Source of the DNA: Betaproteobacteria bacterium
Lineage (GTDB): Bacteria > Pseudomonadota > Gammaproteobacteria > Burkholderiales > Burkholderiaceae_C
NCBI GenBank assembly: GCA_025354965.1
Contig: JANXLW010000464.1
Span: 1 to 6,201, forward strand
Reading direction: 5' to 3'
DNA length: 6,201 nt
Part shown: positions 1-6,201 of the stretch, piece by piece
Layout of the letters: each line of letters opens with the position of its first letter
Numbering within the stretch: position 1 is the first letter of the stretch
Program-made: the position numbers and the translations under genes
Notes under the pieces: model-generated
Seen by the model: the letters and a program-made list of their open reading frames with translations, nothing else
Database searches by the model: none
What the model was told of the DNA's origin: nothing

Positions 1-1857
1 ATTGAAATTGCGGTGCGCAAATACAGCGTTCCGCATGAGTTCTCGGAGGCTTGCATTGCATTGGCGCGCGCCTTGCCCGACAAGGTGCGTCCGCAAGATA
101 AAAAGTTTCGAGTCGACCTGACCGACGTACCCCTGGTGACCATCGACGGTGAGGATGCCCGCGATTTTGATGATGCGGTGTATTGCGAGCCGACAAAAAT
201 CGGCAAAGGCAAATCCGCCGCGAAAGGCTGGCGTTTGCTGGTGGCCATTGCCGATGTCAGCCACTATGTCGAAACCGGCTCCAGCATTGACGTGGACGCT
301 TATGACAGAGCCACCAGTGTGTATTTTCCGCGCCGCGTCATTCCGATGTTGCCGGAGAAATTGTCCAACGGACTGTGTTCGCTGAACCCTGAAGTCGAGC
401 GTCTGTGCATGGTCTGCGACATGATAGTGAGCGAGGAGGGTGAGGTTTCGGCCTATCAGTTTTACCCCGCAGTGATGTGGAGTCACGCTCGATTCACCTA
501 TACGCAGGTAGCCGCGATACTGGCGAACACGCGGGGCCCGGAGGCACACAAGCACAAGGATCGGGTGACCGATTTACTGAATCTGCACGATGTGTATCAG
601 GCGCTGCTCAAGTCACGTGTTCGGCGAGGCGCAGTAGATTTCGAGACCATCGAGACACAGATTGTTTGCGATGACAGCGGACGTATTGAGAAAATCATGC
701 CACGCACCCGTAACGATGCACATAAGCTGATTGAAGAGGCGATGTTGGCGGCCAATGTCTGCAGCGCAGATTACATTACCCAGAGCAAGCATGCTGGATT
801 GTTTCGGGTGCATGAGGGCCCGACGCCAGAGAAAATAGAGATTCTCCGCAACTACCTCAAAGTCACGGGCTTGGGGCTATCGATCAGTGATACACCGACA
901 CCAGGTGATTTCCAGGCGATTGCCAGCGCTACCAAAGACCGACCGGACGCGCAGCAAATTCACTCCATGCTGTTGCGCTCGATGCAGCAGGCCATCTACA
1001 CACCCGTCAACAGCGGCCATTTTGGCTTGGCCTTTGATGCCTATACCCATTTCACCAGTCCGATTCGACGCTACCCGGATTTGCTGGTGCATCGTGTCAT
1101 CAAGGCAATATTAGCCAAAACCAAATATCAATTGCCAGTGTTGCCGACACCCGGCGAAGCCCATGCCAAACTGTCGCGACGGCTTGAGAAAGGGCTGGCT
1201 ACGCGTGTCGCTGAGCCAGGGCAGAAGCCCAAGAAATTAAGCCCGGAAACACTGGCCTGGCAAGCCGCCGGCATGCATTGCAGTGCCAATGAGCGTCGTG
1301 CCGATGAGGCCAGTCGCGATGTTGAAGCCTGGCTCAAGTGCAAGTACATGCGCGAACACCTGGGTGAAGAATATGGCGGCGTGGTCAGTTCAGTGACAAG
1401 TTTTGGAATTTTCGTGACGCTGGACGCCATGTATGTTGAAGGGTTGGTGCACATCACCGAACTGGGCGGCGAGTACTACCGCTTTGACGAAGCGCGCCAG
1501 GAATTGCGCGGTGAGCGTACAGGTATGCGTTACGCCATTGGTTCGCGGGTTCAGGTGCAGGTCAGCCGCGTTGATCTGGACGGGCGCAGAATTGATTTCC
1601 GGCTGGTTCATGACGGTGATGGATTGATTTCCCGTGGAATCCTTAAAGACAAAGGTCTAATGCGTGACGAAAATGGTCAGGCCGAGATGAAAGACAAACC
1701 GGGCCGGCCTTCTGTCAAGCGCCCGGCGCGCAAAGTTGCAGAATCATTGGGTCGGGTAAGCAAATCTGGCGATCAGTCGATGAAGACGGCTGCGAGGTCA
1801 GGTTCGGTCAAGAAAAAGGAGAAAGATTTGGGGCGAAAATCGCGTCGCCGTTCCTGA
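1..1857 (+). CDS. rnr: Ribonuclease R (3'-5' exoribonuclease), 5' end cut off by the window
   Basis: RNase R degrades structured RNA processively from the 3' end in the cytoplasm and serves in mRNA, rRNA and tmRNA-linked turnover. The reading frame is open from base 1 (IEIAVRKYSVPHEF), so the GTG at 13 is an internal Val codon. About 618 codons are visible; the N-terminal cold-shock-type RNA-binding domains lie outside. Numbering from the first visible codon, the RNB catalytic domain carries the metal-binding motif DGEDARDFDD at 49-58. It continues through TSVYFP (about 105-110), LSNGLCSLNP (about 121-130), NDAHKLIEE (about 238-246) and HFTSPIRRYPD (about 350-360). An S1 domain follows at about 458-536, then a tail of about 80 residues rich in Lys and Arg, typical of the family. 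A longer insert than in E. coli precedes HCSANERRADEAS. All expected catalytic aspartates are present. Identity is very secure. Confidence 0.97.
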   Translation: MEIAVRKYSVPHEFSEACIALARALPDKVRPQDKKFRVDLTDVPLVTIDGEDARDFDDAVYCEPTKIGKGKSAAKGWRLLVAIADVSHYVETGSSIDVDAYDRATSVYFPRRVIPMLPEKLSNGLCSLNPEVERLCMVCDMIVSEEGEVSAYQFYPAVMWSHARFTYTQVAAILANTRGPEAHKHKDRVTDLLNLHDVYQALLKSRVRRGAVDFETIETQIVCDDSGRIEKIMPRTRNDAHKLIEEAMLAANVCSADYITQSKHAGLFRVHEGPTPEKIEILRNYLKVTGLGLSISDTPTPGDFQAIASATKDRPDAQQIHSMLLRSMQQAIYTPVNSGHFGLAFDAYTHFTSPIRRYPDLLVHRVIKAILAKTKYQLPVLPTPGEAHAKLSRRLEKGLATRVAEPGQKPKKLSPETLAWQAAGMHCSANERRADEASRDVEAWLKCKYMREHLGEEYGGVVSSVTSFGIFVTLDAMYVEGLVHITELGGEYYRFDEARQELRGERTGMRYAIGSRVQVQVSRVDLDGRRIDFRLVHDGDGLISRGILKDKGLMRDENGQAEMKDKPGRPSVKRPARKVAESLGRVSKSGDQSMKTAARSGSVKKKEKDLGRKSRRRS

Positions 1858-1897
1858 TGGGGCTGACATTGATTTCAAATAGATGGAATGGACGCAC

Positions 1898-2653
1898 ATG
1901 ACTTCAAATTCAAAAGTTGCGATCGTGACTGGTGCCGGAACCGGTATTGGAAAGGCCGCATCGCTGGCGCTGCTCAGGGATGGTTATCAAGTCGTGCTGG
2001 CCGGCAGGCGTCCCGAACCGCTTGCCGAGGTCATAGCCATGGTCGACGCGCCGGGGCGTGCACTGGCCGTGCCGACCGATGTCTCGAATCCGGATTCGGT
2101 GACGGCCCTGTTCGATGCTGCCCTACGACTATTTGGTCGCGTCGATGTGTTATTCAACAATGCGGGCGTCAACGCTCCAGCTATTGCTCTGGAAGATCTG
2201 ACGCTGGCGCAGTGGAACAACGTGGTGGCTATCAACCTCACTGGTATGTTTTTGTGCATTCAGCAGGCGTTTCGGGTGATGAAGGTGCAAATGCCGCGGG
2301 GCGGTCGCATCATCAATAATGGCTCCATCTCAGCCACCACTCCGCGCCCCAATTCGATTGCCTATACCGCTACCAAACATGCGGTCAACGGGCTGACAAA
2401 AGCTGCTTCCCTGGACGGCCGCAAGTACGATATTGCAGTAGGTCAGATCGATATCGGCAACGCGGCTACCGAAATGGCGCAGCGCATGGCAACGGGAGTA
2501 TTGCAGGCCAATGGAGAAATTGCCATTGAACCGTTGATGGACGTGAATATTGTGGGGCAGTCAGTGCTGTACATGGCCAACCTGCCGTTGCAGGCCAATG
2601 TCATGTTTCATACCGTGATGGCAACCAAGATGCCGTTTGCCGGCCGCGGTTAA
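1898..2653 (+). CDS. Short-chain dehydrogenase/reductase (SDR) of unknown substrate
   Basis: This is a cytoplasmic NAD(P)-dependent oxidoreductase of the classical SDR family, 251 residues, the usual length. In order it shows the cofactor motif TGAGTGIG (11-18), GRR after strand beta-2 (36-38, which hints at NADP(H)), NNAG (87-90), the catalytic Asn (113), Ser (143) and the YTATK motif with Tyr156 and Lys160. Instead of the usual PG motif after the active site it has GQIDIGNAATEMA (about 182-194), and it ends in NVMFHTVMATKMPFAGRG. I recall both from a distinct proteobacterial SDR group with no assigned substrate. I chose ATG 1898 over the in-frame ATG 1883 because the fold begins soon after it and a weak GGA lies upstream; 1883 has no ribosome binding site. 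The gene lies 40 bp after rnr with no terminator between, so co-transcription is likely. The family is certain; the substrate cannot be told. Confidence 0.92.
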   Translation: MTSNSKVAIVTGAGTGIGKAASLALLRDGYQVVLAGRRPEPLAEVIAMVDAPGRALAVPTDVSNPDSVTALFDAALRLFGRVDVLFNNAGVNAPAIALEDLTLAQWNNVVAINLTGMFLCIQQAFRVMKVQMPRGGRIINNGSISATTPRPNSIAYTATKHAVNGLTKAASLDGRKYDIAVGQIDIGNAATEMAQRMATGVLQANGEIAIEPLMDVNIVGQSVLYMANLPLQANVMFHTVMATKMPFAGRG

Positions 2654-2682
2654 AAGTCGCACTGAATTTGCTCAATGTGAAT

Positions 2683-2721
2683 TCACTTTTCATGGCGCTG
2701 AGCTGAGAAGTGACCTTTTTT
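2683..2721 (+). terminator. Probable rho-independent terminator of the rnr-SDR transcript
   Basis: The left arm at 2683-2691 (TCACTTTTC) pairs with 2705-2713 (GAGAAGTGA) over nine base pairs, including one T-G wobble, with a 13-nt loop. CC and a run of six T (2716-2721) follow. It starts 30 bp after the SDR stop codon and points the right way for that gene. The stem is AT-rich, so strength is uncertain. The T-run overlaps the stop codon of the convergent nnr gene (2720-2722). Confidence 0.6.
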
Positions 2722-4180
2722 ACCCCGACCGGGAGAGCGTTGCGGCACTCAGGGGCGGGCCATCATTGGACCACTGATCGGCAAGCTGACCATGATGGTA
2801 AACCGCCGCACAGGCCGCCTGGAAGGCCGCTAGTCCGGCTGCCATACCGGCGCCGACCATGCCGGCCAATACATCGCCAGTGCCGGCCGTGGCCAGTCTG
2901 GCGTTGCCGGTGGAATTGATAACCGGCGTTTCTCCAGGTGCTGCGATCACAGTACCGGAGCCTTTGAGTATCACGGTGCAACCGAAGCGTTCTGCCAATT
3001 GGCGTGCTGCCACCAGTCGATCATGTTGTACTTGTGACGCAGTGCAACCCAGCATGCGGGCGGCTTCCAGAGGGTGCGGTGTCAACACTGTGTCGGTAAC
3101 ACGCTTGCCTCTGGCGATCAGCAAGGTCTGCAGTTGGGTGTCATTGGCAATCGCATTGAGAGCATCCGCATCGATGACGAGCTGCGCTGATGTGGATACT
3201 ATTTCTGGCAGCGGATTGCGAATGGCATCGCCGCCGCCACAGCCGCAGACTACGGCCATTGCCCTGAAGTCGAGTGCGTTCACTGGTCTGAACATCAGCT
3301 CGGGCTGGCGACTATCGACAATCAGAGTACCGCCATCGAGCAGGCCTACAAAGACCCGCCCAGCGCCCGCATGCAAAGCGGCCGACGCCGCCAGCAATGC
3401 CGCTCCCGTCATGCCGGATGCGCCACCGACCACGGCGACATCACCATAACTGCCTTTGTGCGAGGCATGTTGGCGTGCTTGGGCGAACGGCGCACCTGCC
3501 AGCCAGGCGACAGGCGCGCTGACGGCTTGCTCAGCGGCCCCGCTTCGAGCGACTCCCAGTTCGTTCAGCCACACCGTTCCGGCAAAATCACGTCCATCAG
3601 CCGTAAATAAGCCGGGTTTGAGTGTGAGCAGGCTGAGGGTGTGTTGGGCTTTGACAGTATGCTGCGCAGCAACCCCAGTGTTGGCGCGCAAACCGGTGGG
3701 CAAATCGACCGCCAGCACCGGGACCGCACTGGCGTTCATGGCTTTGATCCAGTCGGTCATGCGTCCTTCGGGCTCACGAATGCCTGCGCCGATGCCCAGC
3801 AGAGCATCTATGCAGAGATCACAATTTAGTGGCGCAGTCTCACTGAAGGCGACACCTTCAGCCAACGCACGTTGGTACGAGATCACAGCATCCGGTGGGG
3901 ATTTGTCGGGGCTGCCAAGCCAAGTCACGCTGGGCAGTTTTCCCCAGCGCTTCAAGTGCATAGCGGCTTCCAACCCATCGCCGCCGTTGTTGCCCGGGCC
4001 GCACGCCACCCAGATGCGCTGGCCATGCGGTGCCAGCGCCAGCGCCAGCTGCGCCACTGCCAGTCCGGCGCGCTGCATCAGGGTGTGCGCAGGCAAGTGA
4101 GCCTGGGCCGTGTATTCAATCTGACGCGTTGCAGCAGTGCTGTAAAGGGCTTGTCGCGAGCCAGGATCAATTTTCAGCAT
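2720..4180 (-). CDS. nnr: Bifunctional NAD(P)H-hydrate repair enzyme (epimerase + ADP/ATP-dependent dehydratase)
   Basis: Nnr repairs hydrated NAD(P)H: the N-terminal YjeF_N domain epimerises R- and S-NAD(P)HX, and the C-terminal ribokinase-like domain dehydrates S-NAD(P)HX using a nucleotide. The protein has 486 residues, normal for the fused form. In the epimerase half, GPGNNGGDG is at 61-69, the CIDALLG segment with Asp125 follows, and DLPTGL is at 159-164. In the dehydratase half, HKGSYGD is at 241-247, GGASGMTGAA at 252-261, DADALN at 337-342, TPHPLEAARML at 367-377, LKGSGT at 405-410 and GTGDVLAGM with the expected catalytic Asp436 at 433-441. The usual GPGLG-like segment reads CGCGGGD (312-318). 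The gene follows the MBL hydrolase gene by 29 bp, probably in one operon. The ATG at 4180 has no Shine-Dalgarno and is preceded by seven C. It is chosen because the first conserved motif (ALYSTAATRQIE) starts at residue 11 and no better in-frame start exists before the upstream TGA. Confidence 0.95.
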   Translation of the reverse strand: MLKIDPGSRQALYSTAATRQIEYTAQAHLPAHTLMQRAGLAVAQLALALAPHGQRIWVACGPGNNGGDGLEAAMHLKRWGKLPSVTWLGSPDKSPPDAVISYQRALAEGVAFSETAPLNCDLCIDALLGIGAGIREPEGRMTDWIKAMNASAVPVLAVDLPTGLRANTGVAAQHTVKAQHTLSLLTLKPGLFTADGRDFAGTVWLNELGVARSGAAEQAVSAPVAWLAGAPFAQARQHASHKGSYGDVAVVGGASGMTGAALLAASAALHAGAGRVFVGLLDGGTLIVDSRQPELMFRPVNALDFRAMAVVCGCGGGDAIRNPLPEIVSTSAQLVIDADALNAIANDTQLQTLLIARGKRVTDTVLTPHPLEAARMLGCTASQVQHDRLVAARQLAERFGCTVILKGSGTVIAAPGETPVINSTGNARLATAGTGDVLAGMVGAGMAAGLAAFQAACAAVYHHGQLADQWSNDGPPLSAATLSRSG

Positions 4181-4220
4181 GAACGGGGGGGCGACCAGCC
4201 AGAGCAGACCTAAAACTCAT
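4167..4220 (-). other. Possible 17-codon overlapping mini-ORF that may couple translation into nnr
   Basis: An ATG at 4220-4218, overlapping the last codons of the MBL gene in another frame, starts a 17-residue ORF (MSFRSALAGRPPVHAEN). It ends at a TGA (4169-4167) just past the nnr start codon. A GAGGG at 4233-4229 lies 8 nt upstream of this ATG, a much better ribosome binding site than anything before nnr itself. The arrangement would allow termination and re-initiation at nnr. However, GAGGG also falls inside the MBL coding sequence (Glu-Gly codons), so it may be chance. There is no evidence that the peptide has a function. Confidence 0.25.
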
Positions 4221-5097
4221 AGTATTCGCCCTCGCGAGCCAGTCGATATTCGGGGCCGCCGGCTCGCGGTGGGCTATCGGCTAGCACTTGGCGAAAGACC
4301 GCATCCAGCGCGTCATCGCTGCGGGTGGGTTCATGATGGGTGCAAAACAATAACTTGGCACCGGCGTCTTTGGCGTACTGGATGCTGGAGTTGAATGTGC
4401 CGTGGCCCCAACCCTGCTTCGCGGGGTATTCCTGCTCGGTGTAAGAGCAGTCGGCGATCAAAACATCGACGCCACGCATGGCACGCAGGATGCTGTCGGC
4501 CTTTTGATCAACAAAGGTCTGGTACTCGGCATAGCCTTCTTCATTGGATTCATAAATGTTTTGTGGCGGTTCGTGGTCACCGGTAAAAAAAACTGACTTG
4601 CCATTGGCTTCAACCCGGTAGCCGAAATTGATGACTGGATGATTCATCAGGTAAGGCGTTACGGTGGCGCAGCCGATCTGCACACTCTGTTCCGGGGCCA
4701 GCGTCACGTATTCGATACGCGCTTTCATTTTGGCCTCGCCGACTGGAAAATAACTGTACTGGAGTTGCACAGACATAACCTGCTCCACGCTTTTGCCGGA
4801 AACCGGGTCAAACGCACCGTGCAATCGCAACACGTTGCCCGGGATGAAGTTTGGAATGAAAAAAGGTAGTCCCTGAATGTGGTCCCAATGCGAGTGTGAG
4901 ATCAGTACATTGGCTGTCATGGGCAGTTCCGCCAACAGGGTTTGGGACAAGGGGAAAATGCCGGTGCCGGCGTCCAGGATGATCAACTCGTTGTTGTCAG
5001 TCCGGATCTCGATACAGGTGGTGTTACCTCCGTAGCGTGCGGTCTTCGGGCCGGGCGAAGCAATGGAACCCCGCACTCCCCAAAATCTGACTTTCAT
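4210..5097 (-). CDS. Metallo-beta-lactamase-fold hydrolase (Lactamase_B_2 / COG1235-like), substrate unknown
   Basis: This is a metal-dependent hydrolase of 295 residues, predicted soluble and cytoplasmic, with no signal peptide. It opens with MKVRFWGVRGSIASPGP, typical of this MBL branch, followed by RYGGNTTC (21-28) and DAGTGI (42-47). The metal site is SHSHWDH (67-73: His68, His70, Asp72, His73), with further likely ligands His153 (NHP), Asp174 (TGDHE) and a C-terminal His in THHEP (253-257). GWGHGT (229-234) lies between. Relatives include phosphodiesterase-like enzymes acting on cyclic nucleotides or phosphate diesters, but the substrate here cannot be read from sequence. ATG 5097 is preferred over a TTG at 5151 because AAGGGA (5108-5103) lies just upstream and the conserved N-terminus begins right there; the extra 18 residues look non-coding. 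nnr follows by 29 bp in the same direction. Confidence 0.9.
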   Translation of the reverse strand: MKVRFWGVRGSIASPGPKTARYGGNTTCIEIRTDNNELIILDAGTGIFPLSQTLLAELPMTANVLISHSHWDHIQGLPFFIPNFIPGNVLRLHGAFDPVSGKSVEQVMSVQLQYSYFPVGEAKMKARIEYVTLAPEQSVQIGCATVTPYLMNHPVINFGYRVEANGKSVFFTGDHEPPQNIYESNEEGYAEYQTFVDQKADSILRAMRGVDVLIADCSYTEQEYPAKQGWGHGTFNSSIQYAKDAGAKLLFCTHHEPTRSDDALDAVFRQVLADSPPRAGGPEYRLAREGEYYEF

Positions 5098-5102
5098 GCG
5101 AT

Positions 5103-5108
5103 TCCCTT
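5103..5108 (-). promoter_or_regulatory. Ribosome binding site that decides the MBL hydrolase start
   Basis: AAGGGA on the - strand ends 5 nt before ATG 5097. It supports this start over the in-frame TTG at 5151. Confidence 0.65.
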
Positions 5109-5215
5109 GAAATTTCAATAAAGGGCCGGCCTTGTCAGTTGCAAGTACCAAGCCTCTGACAGTGCCGTTTGTCCCCGCCAGCTTACCTGCAGCGCATTAT
5201 CTTGATGGCGACCCG

Positions 5216-5244
5216 GTTGTAGTCAATCTGCTGGCGACTGTCAA
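5216..5244 (-). promoter_or_regulatory. Possible sigma-70 promoter for the MBL hydrolase-nnr operon
   Basis: In the 198-bp gap between the DadA-like gene and the MBL gene, the - strand carries a perfect -35 box TTGACA (5244-5239). A 17-nt spacer and TACAAC (5221-5216, four of six matches to TATAAT) follow. Transcription would start near 5209 and leave a leader of about 110 nt before ATG 5097. An imperfect inverted repeat (GTTGTAGTC 5216-5224, GACTGTCAAC 5236-5245) covers both boxes and could be an operator or chance. I see no clear terminator for the upstream gene in this gap, so read-through is also possible. The rest of the gap shows nothing recognisable. Confidence 0.4.
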
Positions 5245-5295
5245 CCGCAATGATCAGCTTTGAAAATAGTTGGCGCTGTCGACGTCAATTTTCCG

Positions 5296-6201
5296 TCAAG
5301 CCAGAATTGTGTCAACCCATTGAGCTTGCGACTTTAAATCCCCGCCAGATCCGATCTTCACTTGGCTGATATCCAAACCGGGTGTTTTGCCATTTATCAG
5401 GTCGGCCAACACTCTGGCCGAGCCACAACTCAGGGTCCAACCATTGAAGCCGTGTCCCAGATTCAACCAAAGTCCGGCAACGCCGCTGGCGCCAACCATG
5501 GGCTGTCCATCAGGCAGCATCGGACTGGCTCCCTTCCATTCCTGCACGCCGCCCGACAGCTTGGCTGCGCCTGGAAACCAGTCGTGCAAGACCTGGTACA
5601 AATTTTGTAGTGCTTTGGCGTTTTTTCGATCGGGTGAGCCCCCGAATTCGGCACTACCCGCCACTCGCACGCGATTGCCGAGACGCGTGATGATCACTTT
5701 GTAGCGTTCATCGATAACGGCGCTGCGGGGGGCATTGAGCGGTTCACGAACGGCTGCGCTGACCGAGTAGCCGTGGACCGCCAGCAATGGGATATTCAGG
5801 CCCAAAGGTGCCAGCAAGCGGGCCGATGCCAGTCCCGCGCACATGACACAGGCATCATACTGGCGTGGTGGATTTTCTCTGCCAACGGCAATGGCGATTC
5901 CGCCGTTTGGGCGTATTTGAGTAACGGTGGTATTGAACGAAAATTTTACGTTTAGCCGCTGCGCTGCGTTTTTCAGCATAAGGGCAAACTGGCGGCAGTT
6001 TCCAACTTCGTCATTGGGTAAATATACGGCGCCAAAAAATGTTGTGTCGGGATTGAGCGCGGACTCAATCTTGCGTGCTTCGGGTGGTGTAAGTTCTTTG
6101 AAGATCACACCGGTATCGCGCAGCATCTGAAGTCCGGGTTGTATGGCGTTTCTGTCCCGTTCAGATCGCAGCAATACCATGCAACCGTCGCTGCGTTCGT
6201 A
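5296..6201 (-). CDS. dadA: FAD-dependent D-amino acid dehydrogenase family protein (DadA-like), 5' end cut off by the window
   Basis: DadA-type enzymes are membrane-associated flavoproteins that deaminate D-amino acids to 2-oxo acids and pass electrons to the respiratory chain. About 301 codons are visible of an expected 420-430 or so. The frame is open to the window edge (YERSDGC before the Met at 6180), so that Met is internal and the N-terminal FAD-binding Rossmann motif is outside. Numbering from the Met at 6180, visible family marks are PNDEVGNCRQFA (55-66), VMCAG (112-116), VHGYSV (135-140), EWKGASPMLPDGQP (214-227) and the C-terminal FAD contact LNLGHGFNGWTLSCGSAR (239-256). The residue before the Pro in the WKGxxP motif is Ser219 (AGT) where Arg is expected. 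The protein ends in about 17 residues beyond the usual end. The DAO/DadA family is secure; D-amino acid specificity is inferred, and Burkholderiales often carry several paralogs. Confidence 0.85.
   Translation of the reverse strand, partial: YERSDGCMVLLRSERDRNAIQPGLQMLRDTGVIFKELTPPEARKIESALNPDTTFFGAVYLPNDEVGNCRQFALMLKNAAQRLNVKFSFNTTVTQIRPNGGIAIAVGRENPPRQYDACVMCAGLASARLLAPLGLNIPLLAVHGYSVSAAVREPLNAPRSAVIDERYKVIITRLGNRVRVAGSAEFGGSPDRKNAKALQNLYQVLHDWFPGAAKLSGGVQEWKGASPMLPDGQPMVGASGVAGLWLNLGHGFNGWTLSCGSARVLADLINGKTPGLDISQVKIGSGGDLKSQAQWVDTILA

Noticed and set aside
1128..1611. Open frames on the - strand opposite rnr
   Set aside because: They lie antisense to well-conserved RNase R motifs and show no recognisable protein features or ribosome binding sites.
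2651..2685. Possible terminator for nnr on the - strand (TGAATT 2663-2668 with AATTCA 2680-2685)
   Set aside because: The stem is only six AT-rich pairs, and the short T4 run is about seven bases away from it. Too weak to call.
4032..4049. Three tandem copies of GCCAGC
   Set aside because: It lies within nnr and encodes a Leu-Ala-rich helix segment; three copies are expected by chance in such coding sequence.
2859..4100. Two long + strand open frames (2859-3449 and 3456-4100, about 196 and 214 codons) opposite nnr
   Set aside because: They lie antisense to a gene with every Nnr motif, and their translations (rich in Ala, Ser, Pro, Arg) resemble no family I know. Long antisense frames are common opposite moderately GC-rich genes.
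5098..5151. Longer MBL hydrolase with TTG start at 5151
   Set aside because: The extra 18 residues are not typical of the family, and a good AAGGGA lies just before ATG 5097.
5299..5350. Extra C-terminal residues of the DadA-like protein as a sign of frameshift
   Set aside because: The extension is short, and the conserved C-terminal FAD motif upstream is intact; variable tails are common in this family.

Overview
This is an ordinary-looking piece of a proteobacterial chromosome, most likely betaproteobacterial and probably of the order Burkholderiales. The main reason is the RNase R. Its S1 region and the long insert before its HCSANERRADEAS block read like the betaproteobacterial form of the enzyme, not the enterobacterial one. 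This is recalled family knowledge, not a search. GC content looks moderate, roughly mid-50s percent. I see no mobile element, CRISPR array, tRNA or rRNA.

The window holds five genes, two of them cut by the window edges. On the + strand, the 3' part of rnr (1-1857; 5' end missing) is followed 40 bp later by a short-chain dehydrogenase/reductase gene (1898-2653). No terminator is visible between them, so they are probably co-transcribed. A hairpin plus T-tract at 2683-2721 looks like the end of that transcript and overlaps the stop codon of the convergent gene.

On the - strand, read right to left, there is the 3' part of a DadA-type FAD-dependent D-amino acid dehydrogenase gene (6201-5296; 5' end missing). 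A 198-bp gap follows, with a plausible sigma-70 promoter. Next come a metallo-beta-lactamase-fold hydrolase gene (5097-4210) and nnr (4180-2720), the bifunctional NAD(P)H-hydrate epimerase/dehydratase. The last two are only 29 bp apart and look like one operon.

The genes do not form one evident pathway. rnr works in RNA turnover and nnr in metabolite repair. The dehydrogenase probably works in D-amino acid catabolism, and the SDR and the MBL hydrolase have unknown substrates. I found no convincing new biological system. The points most worth a second look are two. The nnr start has no Shine-Dalgarno of its own, a C7 tract beside it, and a well-placed overlapping mini-ORF. The DadA-like protein has Ser where a conserved, probably substrate-binding Arg is expected.
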